Part shown: piece by piece, positions 43,682-53,284 of the stretch
Layout of the letters: the number at the start of each line of letters is the position of its first letter
Position numbering within the stretch: position 1 is the stretch's first letter
Assembly: GCA_002839435.1 (NCBI GenBank)
Contig: PGYA01000010.1
Span: forward strand, 54,171-118,170
Source of the DNA: Candidatus Riflebacteria bacterium HGW-Riflebacteria-2
GTDB lineage: Bacteria; Muiribacteriota; Ozemobacteria; Ozemobacterales; Ozemobacteraceae
Length of the DNA: 64,000 nucleotides
Reading direction: 5' to 3'
Notes under the pieces: model-generated
The model's database searches: none
The model's input: only the letters and a program-made list of their open reading frames with translations
Told to the model about the DNA's origin: nothing
Position numbers and translations under genes: made by a program

Positions 43682-43723
43682 CCATCTCAGAACGGGGGAG
43701 ATTTTTTTATTTCTCGAAAAAGA

Positions 43724-43960
43724 TCAGGCAGCCAGTTGTTCGTTGCCTTCGTCGCGAAGCAGATTGATTTCGCCACGGCTGATATCATACAGGCGCTGCT
43801 GGATTTTTGCCTGAACCATGTCGAGGCCATTTGGCAGGTCAAGCAGGTTGGCATCTTTGCCGAGAATGTCTTTATACGCTGACTTAATGTGCTGAATCAT
43901 TCTGATGCGGAATTCGGCATCGGTTTTTGCCTGGTAAAGCGGAGTTTTCGGCAGAATCAT
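43724..43960 (-). CDS. Small soluble protein of unknown function
   Basis: 78 residues from the ATG at 43960, which is seven bases after AAGGAG; an upstream in-frame start at 43978 is less likely. The protein is helical and mixed-charge (FRIRMIQHIKSAYKDILGKD, DMVQAKIQQRLYDISRGE), with no signal peptide, membrane helix or metal motif. I do not recognise the family. It has its own terminator and lies about 120 bases after dapB. Confidence 0.7.
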   Translation of the reverse strand: MILPKTPLYQAKTDAEFRIRMIQHIKSAYKDILGKDANLLDLPNGLDMVQAKIQQRLYDISRGEINLLRDEGNEQLAA

Positions 43961-44080
43961 GTTTGCGCTCCTTGTCATATTTGTTTTGTTCTTCAGGAGC
44001 TATCGACCAGCCGTAGAATTTTTTTTAGGTGTTTTTTCCGGTTTTGCCGTAATCGCTTTAAATAGCAGAAGACAGAGATA

Positions 44081-44830
44081 TCAGATCTCGAGTCCGACTT
44101 TCAGACCAGTAAATGAATACATCTGCGACAACGCAATACCGATGCCAGGCATGAAAGAATCGCGGTTGAGCGAGTCATGCCTGATCGTCAGCGTCTGTCC
44201 AATATCGCCGAACATTACGGTCTGATGGGCTACCAGGCCTGGCAGACGAACCGAGTGAATTGGCACCTGTTCCTCAGTTGATTCATCTTTTATGCCAAGT
44301 TCGTCAAGTATATGCTGACGCGTTCTTATCGCAGTACCCGATGGTTTGTCGAGCTTCTGCTGGTGGTGCATCTCAATGATTTCAACATTTTTCATGTATC
44401 TGGCGGCTTTGCGTGCGAAATCCATCATCAAAATCGCGCCTATGGCAAAATTTGGCACAATCATGACGGCCGTGTTCATTTTGCGGGCAAGGTTATCGAG
44501 TTTGATCTGGTCTTCCTGGTTGATGCCAGTAGTGCCGATAAGCACCGGAATCTTAGCCTGCAGACAGATGGCGGTATTTTGTACCACCGCGTCTGGCACG
44601 GTAAAATCGATGACAATGTCGATTTTTGCATCAGAAAGGGTTGTCTGCAGATTGGCTGAGACAAGAATACCTGTCGCTCCTAGACCGAGAACCGAGCCGA
44701 GGTCATCGCCAGCTCTTGTGCTGTCGATTCCGGCAGCGAGTTCATAATCATTGTGAGCGAGCAGGTAGCGGCAGACAACCTGCCCCATTTTGCCGCAACA
44801 GCCTATAACCGCAACCTTTTTACGCTTCAT
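44081..44830 (-). CDS. dapB: 4-hydroxy-tetrahydrodipicolinate reductase
   Basis: 249 residues from ATG 44830 (GAGGA six bases upstream; a longer frame to 44896 overlaps dut and is rejected). DapB reduces 4-hydroxy-tetrahydrodipicolinate with NAD(P)H in the diaminopimelate/lysine pathway. The Rossmann motif VIGCCGKMG, DFTVPDA, GTTG, NFAIGAILM and the catalytic/substrate segment EMHHQQKLDKPSGTA are present. The dinucleotide loop has CC where most DapB have GAxGRMG. It follows dut by 13 bases in an aminotransferase-dut-dapB unit, which supplies cell-wall precursors and lysine. Confidence 0.94.
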   Translation of the reverse strand: MKRKKVAVIGCCGKMGQVVCRYLLAHNDYELAAGIDSTRAGDDLGSVLGLGATGILVSANLQTTLSDAKIDIVIDFTVPDAVVQNTAICLQAKIPVLIGTTGINQEDQIKLDNLARKMNTAVMIVPNFAIGAILMMDFARKAARYMKNVEIIEMHHQQKLDKPSGTAIRTRQHILDELGIKDESTEEQVPIHSVRLPGLVAHQTVMFGDIGQTLTIRHDSLNRDSFMPGIGIALSQMYSFTGLKVGLEI

Positions 44831-44843
44831 GGTTTTCCTCGCT

Positions 44844-45299
44844 TTATCTGGTTCCGGTCGAGCCAAAGCCACCTTCGCCCCGACCTGATGTATCAAGAGA
44901 ATCTGTTTTAACGAAATCTACGGTGGTAACCCTTGCAAACACCAGCTGAGCTATACGCATGCCGGGTTCGATCAGAAAATCATCCTGGCCATGATTTATC
45001 AGAATTGCGCAGACTTCGCCGCGATAATCACTGTCTATGGTGCCAGGCGCATTGAGCACGGTTACGCCATGCTTGGCGGCCAGCCCGGAACGTGGCCTTA
45101 CCTGGCACTCTATTCCGGCTGGCATTGAAATTCGCAGGCCGGTCGGAACCTTGGCAAAGCTGCCGGCTCTCAGCAGAATCTGCTGGCTGGAACAGAGATC
45201 GTAGCCAGCAGATCCGGCTGTCGCCTGCACTGGCATGCTTACGCCCGGCCGATTTTCGAGCTGAACGAAAACAGCCGGATTGGGCTGAGCTTCATGCAT
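44844..45299 (-). CDS. dut: dUTP diphosphatase
   Basis: 151 residues, the size of trimeric dUTPases, which hydrolyse dUTP to dUMP and keep uracil out of DNA. The five motifs are visible: AGSAGYDL, PRSGLA, NAPGTIDSDYRGEV, RIAQLVF and the C-terminal GRGEGGFGSTG lid. It overlaps the end of the aminotransferase gene by eight bases and precedes dapB. Confidence 0.96.
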   Translation of the reverse strand: MHEAQPNPAVFVQLENRPGVSMPVQATAGSAGYDLCSSQQILLRAGSFAKVPTGLRISMPAGIECQVRPRSGLAAKHGVTVLNAPGTIDSDYRGEVCAILINHGQDDFLIEPGMRIAQLVFARVTTVDFVKTDSLDTSGRGEGGFGSTGTR

Positions 45300-46530
45300 T
45301 GGCGGCAGCGGCCTTTTCTTTGCCTGATTCGCTTTCTTCCAGCTTCTTGAACTGGTTAATGGCTACGGCAAGTGCGGTCATCGCCTTTTCTAACTTTTCG
45401 ACCTCAAGTACGTAGCTGATGCGTATTTCGTTGAGTCCGAGGCCTGGTGTTACATAAAACCCGGCCGCCGGAGCGACGAGTACAGTGCTGTTTTCATAAA
45501 TGAAGTCAGTCAGCAACCACTGGGCAAAACGGTCGGCATTTTTGATTGGCAGCTTGGCGATAACGTAAAAGGCTCCGGTAGGCACTTCGCAGACAACGCC
45601 GGGCGCTTTAGCCAGGCCGGCCATGACTGTGTCGCGGCGGCGCTGATACTCTTCAAGTATCGGTGCGAAATATGACGGATCCATGAGCATACCGGCGCGT
45701 GCTCCCCACTGTTCAACAGTAGGTGAGCTGAGTCTGGCCTGAGCGAACTTCATGCAGGCGACCATAACGGTTTTGTTGCGGCTGGCGACAACTCCTATGC
45801 GCGCTCCACAGGCAGAATAGCGCTTTGAAATGCTGTCGATAAGAATAGCGTGCTGATCCATGCCTTCGATCTGTAATATCGAAGTGTGATGTAGTCCGTC
45901 ATAAGTGAATTCACGATACACTTCATCGGCAATGATGTAGAGATTGTGTTTTTTTGCGATGAAAGCAAGGTCTTCCAGAGCTTTGGCCGAATAAACCGTG
46001 CCGGTCGGGTTGTTGGGATTGCAGATGAGAATGCCGCGTGTTTTTGCAGTTACAGCTTTTTCAATAGTTTCTACCGTTGGCAGCTGGAATCCGTCTTCGG
46101 CATAGGTAGTGATTGCCTTGAGAGTAACCCCGGTTTCAAGCGCCATGCCGTTGTAGTTCGTATAAAACGGCTCGAATACTATAATTTCATCGCCGGGGTC
46201 GCAGATCGAAAGAAAGGCAAAAAAGATTGCTTCGCTGCCGCCCGTGGTGACGATTATGTCTTCGGGGGCAAGTTCGATGCGGTTCTGCCGGTAATAGCCA
46301 GAAAATGCTTCTACAAGAAAATCTTCTCCCTGAGATGGGCTGTAAGCAAGAACTTCCTGATCAAAGTTTTTGATAGCGTCGCGAATGGGCTGCGGGGTTG
46401 GTATGTCAGGCTGCCCTATGTTGAGCGGGTAAACAGTGATACCTTTTTTTCTCGCCGCTACAGCAAAAGGGATAAGTTTACGGATTGGAGAAGCCTGCAT
46501 TTCTTCGGCTCTGAGCGAAATCTTTTTCAT
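45292..46530 (-). CDS. PLP-dependent class I/II aminotransferase
   Basis: 412 residues of fold-type I. LNIGQPDIPTP, TTGGSEAI, NPNNPTGTVYS, ADEVYREF (PLP ring Asp and Tyr), the Schiff-base Lys in SISKRYS and the carboxylate-binding Arg in EIRISYV are present. It resembles aspartate/aromatic aminotransferases; with dapB two genes downstream, a role in the lysine/diaminopimelate pathway or in amino-acid supply is possible but unproven. The C-terminus has a short Lys/Glu/Ala tail. AGGAAAGGAAAG lies before the ATG. Confidence 0.9.
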   Translation of the reverse strand: MKKISLRAEEMQASPIRKLIPFAVAARKKGITVYPLNIGQPDIPTPQPIRDAIKNFDQEVLAYSPSQGEDFLVEAFSGYYRQNRIELAPEDIIVTTGGSEAIFFAFLSICDPGDEIIVFEPFYTNYNGMALETGVTLKAITTYAEDGFQLPTVETIEKAVTAKTRGILICNPNNPTGTVYSAKALEDLAFIAKKHNLYIIADEVYREFTYDGLHHTSILQIEGMDQHAILIDSISKRYSACGARIGVVASRNKTVMVACMKFAQARLSSPTVEQWGARAGMLMDPSYFAPILEEYQRRRDTVMAGLAKAPGVVCEVPTGAFYVIAKLPIKNADRFAQWLLTDFIYENSTVLVAPAAGFYVTPGLGLNEIRISYVLEVEKLEKAMTALAVAINQFKKLEESESGKEKAAAANA

Positions 46531-46608
46531 CTACACTTTCCTTTCCTGAGTTCCGTCAAGTTCTTTTGTTCACATTAGCTTATTTGCCAGAAAAATGTAA
46601 ATCCATTT

Positions 46609-46638
46609 TTGTTATTCTTTCAACCTTTTGTTTCTAAT
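46609..46638 (+). promoter_or_regulatory. Possible promoter of the lipoprotein operon
   Basis: TTGTTA (46609-46614), 18-base spacer, TCTAAT (46633-46638), about 35 bases before the first lipoprotein ATG in the divergent gap. Confidence 0.45.
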
Positions 46639-46672
46639 GATTCTGACGATTTTTTCCGAGAACTATGATTGA

Positions 46673-48679
46673 ATGAAAAAAATCAGATATATACTGACGC
46701 TTTTACTGCTTGTTGTTATTCTCGCGCACGCCGGCTGTATGAACTCAGAATCTACCGGTCGGGGCGGTATTTCCGGTATTGTTACCAATTCTTACGGCGA
46801 ACCACTGAGTGGCGTCAAGATTGCAAGCCCGGAAGGTTCGACCATGTCAGACATCTACGGCAAGTGGTTACTCGAATCGTTGCCCGTTCAGACTATAGAA
46901 CTTACGGCGTCGCGTGAAAATTACCAGACACAGAAGCTCACAGTAGATGTCATAAGTGGCGAAACCATAGAAAATCTGGTGTTTGCTCTGGCTTCAGACG
47001 GTGATATTTTTGATGTGCAGGTTAGTTCTATCACTTCAACTTCGGCTCTGATAACCTTCTATACAAGGCAGAAGGCTGTCGGTTACGTGAAATACGGGCG
47101 CAGTGCGCTGCTTGAAGAATCCACATTCAGCGATACTGAAGCCCTGTTCACCCATCAGTACAATCTGGCTGGACTTGTTCCTGCCAGCACTTACCGCCTC
47201 AAATGTATGGCTACTGACGAGAACGGGCGTGGGCTCGAGTCTGAACTGATTACCTTCAATACACCGTACACCATGCGGCCAGAAGCGCCAACCGGCCTTG
47301 TTCCTGGTAAAACCGCCAATTCGAATATTGTCAAACTAGACTGGAATGCCAGTACAGGTGCCGATTTCTCAGGCTTCAATGTGTATCGCGCCGAATCATC
47401 ACAAGGCCCGTTCACTCTTGTGGGGGCGGTTAATCAGAACAGTTATTCTGACAACAATGTCTACCCCGGTATCAAATACTATTATCGTGTAACCAGCGTG
47501 GCCGGAACCGGTGAAGAGTCCTCGCCTTCGCCGGTAGAGTCTTTTCTGATGCCGGGTGTGATGTCGATCAATGCAGTCTGGAAAGCCCAGGATTCACCTT
47601 TTAATCTGACCGGCGACCTCACGGTTGCTCCTGGCGTAAGCCTGGTCATCGATAAAGGGGTGACAATAAATGTGTCGCGCGGTGAACAGTGGGATGCCGA
47701 ATCTGCTGATGACCTGGTCGAGCTGAGGGTGCAGGGAACCCTGATGATTCAGGGAACCGCTGACCAGCCAGTTGCGATGACTTCCAGCAGCGGTTCGCCG
47801 GCAGCTGGCGACTGGCAGGGGATCATATTTGATGTAGCTTCAGACCTCGGCGCCAGCCTTATCAAGGGCCTGCATATTTCTTTTGCCGAATACGGTTTCG
47901 ATGGTCTCTCTGGTTTGCCGCAGATCAGCGCATCAAGGTTTATCAATTGTCGTGTTGCCGGAATCAGGTGCCGCTCGGCCCGCTCAGACGTGCTGATCGA
48001 GAACAATTATTTCGACAGTTGCGCATCTGGTCTGCTGATACAGGATAATAGCGTTAATGTGACTTTAACCGGCAACCAGGTGGTTCGTTGCGTATATGGC
48101 GTTGTTTGTCGCGACAACAAATATGCAAAGGTTGAGAGCAACAAGGTCGGGTTTTCAGGCGTCAGCGGCATCGATGTTGGTAACACTGGTGTTACTTCAA
48201 TCGTCAGATACAATACCGTAGGCTGGGGCTCGACTGGAACAGGTTTGATCTGCCGGGGTAATGACGAGATAAGACGTAATACACTGCATGCCAATATCGG
48301 CATTGAAATACGAGATACCGCGGAGGCTGTCATAAGAAGCAATCTGATGCTGGTTGACAAGTCGCGCAACGGAATCGGAATTCTCTATACCGGTGCTGTT
48401 CCCTATAATTTCGCAACGGCCAGCAAGACGGTAACTATTCAAAACAATGCGGTCTGGAACGTGACAAGTCAGACTTCGAAGTACGCCAATTCTGATGGAA
48501 CTTTTCTGGCTGCTTCGGCTGATGTTGGTCTTACCCAGGCAAGTGGGCCGGCTCTGCAGGGCGGCGATCCGTTCAAAGAATTTCCCAACCTGACTTTCAG
48601 TTATGTGCCTTCTTCAGGCAGTCCGCTCTTTGGCCAGGGATACGATGGTGAAACAGTGGGAGCTGAGAATGTGCCTTAG
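46673..48679 (+). CDS. Lipoprotein 1 with regulatory-like, Fn3 and beta-helix domains
   Basis: 668 residues with a lipoprotein signal (LLVVILAHAGC, Cys21). The layout is a carboxypeptidase-regulatory-like beta domain (GGISGIVTNSYGEPLSGVKI, about 30-105), two Fn3-like domains (about 115-200 and 205-290, ending near YYYRVTSVAG) and a right-handed parallel beta-helix (about 320-600) with NosD-like strands (VLIENNYFDSCASGLLIQDN). Beta-helices often bind or cleave polysaccharides, but no catalytic site was identified. The ribosome-binding site is poor. The product is expected at the cell surface or periplasm. First of three tandem paralogues. Confidence 0.85.
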   Translation: MKKIRYILTLLLLVVILAHAGCMNSESTGRGGISGIVTNSYGEPLSGVKIASPEGSTMSDIYGKWLLESLPVQTIELTASRENYQTQKLTVDVISGETIENLVFALASDGDIFDVQVSSITSTSALITFYTRQKAVGYVKYGRSALLEESTFSDTEALFTHQYNLAGLVPASTYRLKCMATDENGRGLESELITFNTPYTMRPEAPTGLVPGKTANSNIVKLDWNASTGADFSGFNVYRAESSQGPFTLVGAVNQNSYSDNNVYPGIKYYYRVTSVAGTGEESSPSPVESFLMPGVMSINAVWKAQDSPFNLTGDLTVAPGVSLVIDKGVTINVSRGEQWDAESADDLVELRVQGTLMIQGTADQPVAMTSSSGSPAAGDWQGIIFDVASDLGASLIKGLHISFAEYGFDGLSGLPQISASRFINCRVAGIRCRSARSDVLIENNYFDSCASGLLIQDNSVNVTLTGNQVVRCVYGVVCRDNKYAKVESNKVGFSGVSGIDVGNTGVTSIVRYNTVGWGSTGTGLICRGNDEIRRNTLHANIGIEIRDTAEAVIRSNLMLVDKSRNGIGILYTGAVPYNFATASKTVTIQNNAVWNVTSQTSKYANSDGTFLAASADVGLTQASGPALQGGDPFKEFPNLTFSYVPSSGSPLFGQGYDGETVGAENVP

Positions 48680-50645
48680 CGCTCGCAAAAAAATGCTGTT
48701 GACCGGTATTACCGCCAGCATGCTGCTGTTGTTGGCGCTGCTGTCAGGGTGCGGTCTGCGACAGTCCCAGACTGGCAGTCTCAGCGGTCGGGTCATAGAT
48801 GCCGATGGCAACGCTGTGGTAAACGCTGTCGTATTCTCGATATTTGCCGAGCAGGAAAAGGTCTACAGCGGCATCGATGGCGGGTTTTATCTGTCTGAGC
48901 TGCCAGCTGGCCTGAATAACGTCGTGATCATGCACGATGATTATGCGCTTGAAGAGCGCCAGGTCGAGATCAGGTCAGGCGACGCTACTGTGCTTGAATA
49001 TATCAGGCTCGATCGCGCCAACGCGCCGCATCGCATTTTTAACGTTCAGGTTGCCGACGTTGCGTCTACCAGCGTGCGAATAACCTGGAACACTTATCGC
49101 AGCGTCGCCTGTAACATCGAGTATGGAAAAACAATGAGTTACGGCACCATATATCGTGAAGAACGCCCGGCGGAACAGCATGCTGTTATACTTACCAATC
49201 TCGAACCCGAGATGGTTTATCATTTCAGGGTTCAGTACATTGATGAGGAGTCGGTCAGTCACTATTCCTACGATTTTCCTTTTAGAACCGAAAGTGCTGA
49301 TCGCCCGGCCCAGCCGCTTGCAGCGCGACTGCGGCCTCTTAATCGGTTGGGCGTGATTGAGGTGGAATGGGATGCGGCCAGCAACGGAAATTCCGCCAAT
49401 GGTTACAACATTTATCGTCTGGTTAATGACAACGAATGGCATCGTATCAATGATACGACAGTAGGTCTTAAGGAATCGGTCTTTGCTGATATAAATGTCG
49501 AAGCCGGAACTTTCTGCCGTTACGCGGTTGCAGCCGTTAATGCTTTTGGCGCCGAATCTGAAAAAACCGTTTCTGGAACGGTTTTTGTTCCAGGTATTAT
49601 CAATCGTGATGTTACCATTCGTGAGACCGACTCACCGGTTTCAATTTATTCAGATCTGGTGATAACTTCTGGTATAAACTTTTCGGTCGAAGAGGGTGCC
49701 GAGTTTTTGATCGCAGATTCAGACGCTTTCGCAGCAGGACTTGATGAAGAGCGGATAGAGATTCAGGTAAATGGCCGCATTTCATTGCAGGGCAGTTCTG
49801 AAAAGCCGGTCAAATTCGGGCCGCTGCAGGGATCTGGTCGGCGTGACCACTGGGCCGGCATTAGAATTCTTTCGAGCCAGACCGGCGTGTCTGAGATCGT
49901 AAATACACAGATGTTTGGTTGCAGCGGATATGCGATGACGGTTTCAGCTGATCGCATAAATATTTCCGGGCTGGCGATAAGTTACTCTGAAAGCGGCCTT
50001 TTGCTTTCTGGCCTGCGTGATGCTCTAGAGCTGAACGACTGTCGTTTTTCTGAGATTCTGTCAACAGCTCTCAGGGTCAACAAGTGTCGCCGCGTAATTG
50101 TTGACGGCGCAGATTTTTTTGAGGTTGCAACCGCGATCGAAAACTTTACCGATTATGCTGATGATCAGCTGATGGTTCGCAATACAACCATCAATTGTCT
50201 GCAATCCGGTATTGTCGGCACTTTTGGCAAGTCAAAGATTTACAATGTCCTGCTGGTGGCTGATGTCGGCACAGCGGTAAAGATTGACAACACTCTAACC
50301 GGCCGCGAAAATTTCATAGATCACTGCACGATCGATGCTGAAAACGGCATTCTGGTAGAGCAGGGTGATATAACCATCGAGAACAACATTGTTATTAACC
50401 GTTCACAGCAGGGCATTGTCGGTATCACCAACAGTTCACTGTTGACCCCGGATTATGCTTTTAACAATGTTTATGGTTTTGCAACGGCTTATCAGGGCTG
50501 TGCCCCTGGCGCTGGCGGTGTTCAGACTGACCCGAAGTTAGTCGGTGGTAATCCTTTTGATTATCATCTGGCTCCTGATTCTGCGCTGCGTCTGCAGGAT
50601 CGCTATGGCTCTGAGATGGGCCGCTATGGCAACTCGAGGTTATAG
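48669..50645 (+). CDS. Lipoprotein 2, paralogue of the upstream gene
   Basis: 658 residues from ATG 48669 (GGGAG six bases upstream), overlapping the end of lipoprotein 1 by 11 bases. Lipobox LALLSGC, then the same order: regulatory-like domain (GSLSGRVIDADGNAVVNAVV), two Fn3-like domains (VRITWNTYRSVACNIEYGK, NGYNIYRLVNDNEWHRI) and a beta-helix to a NPFDYHLAPDSALR end. The arrangement shows origin by duplication followed by strong divergence; only domain order and short patterns are shared. Surface location is inferred from the lipobox. Confidence 0.85.
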   Translation: MCLSARKKMLLTGITASMLLLLALLSGCGLRQSQTGSLSGRVIDADGNAVVNAVVFSIFAEQEKVYSGIDGGFYLSELPAGLNNVVIMHDDYALEERQVEIRSGDATVLEYIRLDRANAPHRIFNVQVADVASTSVRITWNTYRSVACNIEYGKTMSYGTIYREERPAEQHAVILTNLEPEMVYHFRVQYIDEESVSHYSYDFPFRTESADRPAQPLAARLRPLNRLGVIEVEWDAASNGNSANGYNIYRLVNDNEWHRINDTTVGLKESVFADINVEAGTFCRYAVAAVNAFGAESEKTVSGTVFVPGIINRDVTIRETDSPVSIYSDLVITSGINFSVEEGAEFLIADSDAFAAGLDEERIEIQVNGRISLQGSSEKPVKFGPLQGSGRRDHWAGIRILSSQTGVSEIVNTQMFGCSGYAMTVSADRINISGLAISYSESGLLLSGLRDALELNDCRFSEILSTALRVNKCRRVIVDGADFFEVATAIENFTDYADDQLMVRNTTINCLQSGIVGTFGKSKIYNVLLVADVGTAVKIDNTLTGRENFIDHCTIDAENGILVEQGDITIENNIVINRSQQGIVGITNSSLLTPDYAFNNVYGFATAYQGCAPGAGGVQTDPKLVGGNPFDYHLAPDSALRLQDRYGSEMGRYGNSRL

Positions 50646-50647
50646 GG

Positions 50648-52621
50648 ATGAGAAAAATCTCTTTAAGTCTGTCATGTCTGCTAAGATCGCGTCAGGGAAT
50701 TCTGACTGCGCTGCTTCTGCTGGCGTCTTTACTGGTTGCCGGCTGTGAAAACAAAATGGGAACGCAGCGAGGTGCCGTCTCAGGCATTATCACCGACCAG
50801 AACGGACATCTGATTGCCGCAGCGAAAGTTACTTCGCATCGTTCACTTTTCAGCGCGGTAACAGACGAAAAGGGACGTTATTCATTTACTTCGCTCGATG
50901 TAGGAACGCATCGACTCAGCGTCGAAAGGGAAGGCTACTTTACCGCCTCCAGAACGATCGAGCTTGGTTACGGACTGGTTCAGGAAGGTATCGACTTCAA
51001 AATCGAGCCGCTCGATGACATGATCAGTTTTGCTGTGAGCCGCCGTGGCGGCTCAGATGCAGTCATTGATGTTAAATGTCGTGAACCCATGTCGGTATGG
51101 CTCGGGTGGCGGGAAAAGCATAGTGCAAGGCTGCAGACGCAGCCGACGCAGATACTTGCGCAGCATCAGGTTGTTCTCAATGGGCTATTTCCGGGCTCAG
51201 AATATATATTTGAGGTAGAGGGCCTGACTTCTGACGGCCGAAGGTTCATTTCAGGGCAGGGTACTTTCAAAACCATTCCCTATGGCGATCTGGCAGGTGC
51301 CCCCGATGTTGTAACCGGCTTCAAGATAACGCAGGGCAGCAGTGGGCCGGTGTTAAGCTGGCGATACGAAGGTGTCGACCCGCTCGAAGGGTTTCGTGTA
51401 TATCGCAGCCAGAATGGCGACAGCATGTCTCTGTTGCAGGATGAGAGCATGTTATTCGCGTCTGAAGAAAGTTATTCTGACGAAAATACCGTGCCCGGTC
51501 GCCTTTACAACTACGCTGTGCAGGCCGTAGACCTCGACGGCAATGTTTCGTCGCTGTCGGCAACGCTCAGTATAGTGCCTGCCGGTAAAATCACTGAAGA
51601 TCTGCTCTGGAAAACCAGTTGGAGCCCGATCTCGATCAATGGCGATCTCATTGTTCCGGCCGGGCGGACTATTACGATTGAGCCAGGCGTGACTATTCTT
51701 TTCAGCAGTGTTGACGAAGGGCAGACAGGGTATCGTCCAGATATCTGCGAGCTGATTGTCGAAGGAACAATAGTGGCGGCCGGTGAAGAAAATGCGCCGA
51801 TCAGATTGATTTCTGCGGCCGCGCTCGCCGGCAAAACTGATTGGGATGGCATTCGCATGGTTCCGGCGGCAGGTCAGAGTCAGAGTGTTCTGCAGCACCT
51901 GGTTATTTCCGGTGCTGAAAAGGGTTTGACCATTTATGCTGGTGACTACGACGTTGGCAATATTACGGCGCGTTACTGCCAGAGCGGCATTGTGCTACAG
52001 GGTGCGAGCGGGACTTCACTTTTGAACCTGAATTTTGAAGATTGCGATTATGCCTTTACTGCTGAAAGCACCTGGAACTGTAGCCTTGAAAACCTGCGGG
52101 TTAGAGGCGGTCGCGCAGGTTTAAACCTTGCTGGCAACAGTAATTTTTCACTGTCAGTTTTTGACATCAGAAATGTGCGCGAAGTCGCGGCAAGAATTGT
52201 CGATCGTACTTCGCCAAAACTTCGCAATGGCCTGCTGCACTCGCTGCAGACTGGTTTGTCCATTGGCGGTTGCAGTGGCGACCACCAGTATCTGACCATT
52301 GATGCCCTGACTGGCATACTGGTTGACGGTGCCGACGTTCAGACAATCAAAAACTGCATAATAGTGAATCTCCAGGTGCCGGGCACGGGCTATGGCATAG
52401 AAGAAAAGACTCTTGGGCGCAGCTATGTTTACAACAATATATTTGGTTTCCTGATGGCAACACGTGATTGCGATCAGCTTGGTGCACCGATCATCAATGC
52501 TGATCCGGAATTTGTCGGCGGCGCTGCCAGTGAATATGACTATCATCTTAAGTCTGGCTCTCCTCTGGTTGCTGCTTCAGACAGCAATGGGCAACCAGGC
52601 GCCTACGGCAGCGGCAGATAA
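50648..52621 (+). CDS. Lipoprotein 3, paralogue of the two upstream genes
   Basis: 657 residues, two bases after the previous stop. Lipobox LLVAGC, then a regulatory-like domain (GAVSGIITDQNGHLIAAAKV), Fn3-like domains (VFPGSEYIFEVEGL-type strand, EGFRVYRSQNGDSM), and a beta-helix ending SEYDYHLKSGSPLV. The end motif (P-x-F-V-G-G ... YDYHLKSGSPLV) is the usual closing strand of NosD-type beta-helices. The Fn3 domain of the first unit seems shortened compared with the siblings. The trio probably forms one operon from the promoter near 46609. Confidence 0.85.
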   Translation: MRKISLSLSCLLRSRQGILTALLLLASLLVAGCENKMGTQRGAVSGIITDQNGHLIAAAKVTSHRSLFSAVTDEKGRYSFTSLDVGTHRLSVEREGYFTASRTIELGYGLVQEGIDFKIEPLDDMISFAVSRRGGSDAVIDVKCREPMSVWLGWREKHSARLQTQPTQILAQHQVVLNGLFPGSEYIFEVEGLTSDGRRFISGQGTFKTIPYGDLAGAPDVVTGFKITQGSSGPVLSWRYEGVDPLEGFRVYRSQNGDSMSLLQDESMLFASEESYSDENTVPGRLYNYAVQAVDLDGNVSSLSATLSIVPAGKITEDLLWKTSWSPISINGDLIVPAGRTITIEPGVTILFSSVDEGQTGYRPDICELIVEGTIVAAGEENAPIRLISAAALAGKTDWDGIRMVPAAGQSQSVLQHLVISGAEKGLTIYAGDYDVGNITARYCQSGIVLQGASGTSLLNLNFEDCDYAFTAESTWNCSLENLRVRGGRAGLNLAGNSNFSLSVFDIRNVREVAARIVDRTSPKLRNGLLHSLQTGLSIGGCSGDHQYLTIDALTGILVDGADVQTIKNCIIVNLQVPGTGYGIEEKTLGRSYVYNNIFGFLMATRDCDQLGAPIINADPEFVGGAASEYDYHLKSGSPLVAASDSNGQPGAYGSGR

Positions 52622-52689
52622 ATTTCTCAATTCTGCATGGCTGTGTGTCGATAATTCCTGAAAGAGCAAAAGAGTTCCGGAGGTTAACA

Positions 52690-53238
52690 ATGCGCAGCTA
52701 CGCTATTCCTTTTTTATTGGCCGGTCTGATAATTGCTTCTGCCGGAGACGTCGAAGCACAGAGAACCGGAAACCGTGAAATGCATGAGCGGATCAACGCT
52801 CTGCGAAATCGATTACAGAACTATCAGCTTGAACGCGTGCGTGAAGAGCCTAAACTGGCGCCTGTTGTCCAGGAAAAGGAAACTGTCGAGGTAAAATTTG
52901 AAGAGCTGGTAGAAAATTTTGAATCTCGCAAGGATGTCGCCGTAACCGTTCTGTTTCATGACGAGGATTTTGCAAAGAGCCAGGCGACAGAGATTGCACC
53001 CGTCAACGCAACCGACAAAAAAACTGAAACAGCTGCTCCAGTTGAAGAACCGGTAAAGGTCGCAGCCACTTTCATGCCGAAGACTCCTGACATAATTGAT
53101 GCAGCAAAGCAGCTTGAGCTGGAACGGGCGCAACGTCAGGAAAAATATGAAGCTCTCAGGCGCAGGGTTCATATGGCAACCCGTCGCGTACATGATCAGG
53201 CCCTGGAGATCAACAGCATGGTTGCGCAGATTCCCTGA
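52690..53238 (+). CDS. Exported coiled-coil protein of unknown function
   Basis: 182 residues from ATG 52690, seven bases after GGAGG. A signal peptide (IPFLLAGLIIASAGDVEAQ) precedes charged helical segments (MHERINALRNRLQNYQLERV; QLELERAQRQEKYEALRRRV) flanking a low-complexity middle rich in Glu, Ala and Thr. No known family is recognised. It is the last gene after the three lipoproteins, 68 bases on, and may be a periplasmic partner of them. Confidence 0.7.
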   Translation: MRSYAIPFLLAGLIIASAGDVEAQRTGNREMHERINALRNRLQNYQLERVREEPKLAPVVQEKETVEVKFEELVENFESRKDVAVTVLFHDEDFAKSQATEIAPVNATDKKTETAAPVEEPVKVAATFMPKTPDIIDAAKQLELERAQRQEKYEALRRRVHMATRRVHDQALEINSMVAQIP

Positions 53239-53255
53239 CTGAACTGATTGACTGC

Positions 53256-53284
53256 AAAAAAATGAGCTGCCTTTTGAGCAGCTC
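53256..53284 (-). terminator. Terminator downstream of nadE (minus strand)
   Basis: GAGCTGC (53264-53270) pairs with GCAGCTC (53278-53284) across a seven-base loop; on the minus strand seven U-type bases follow nearly directly. It is 210 bases after the nadE stop, so the nadE transcript would have a long 3' region. Confidence 0.7.
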
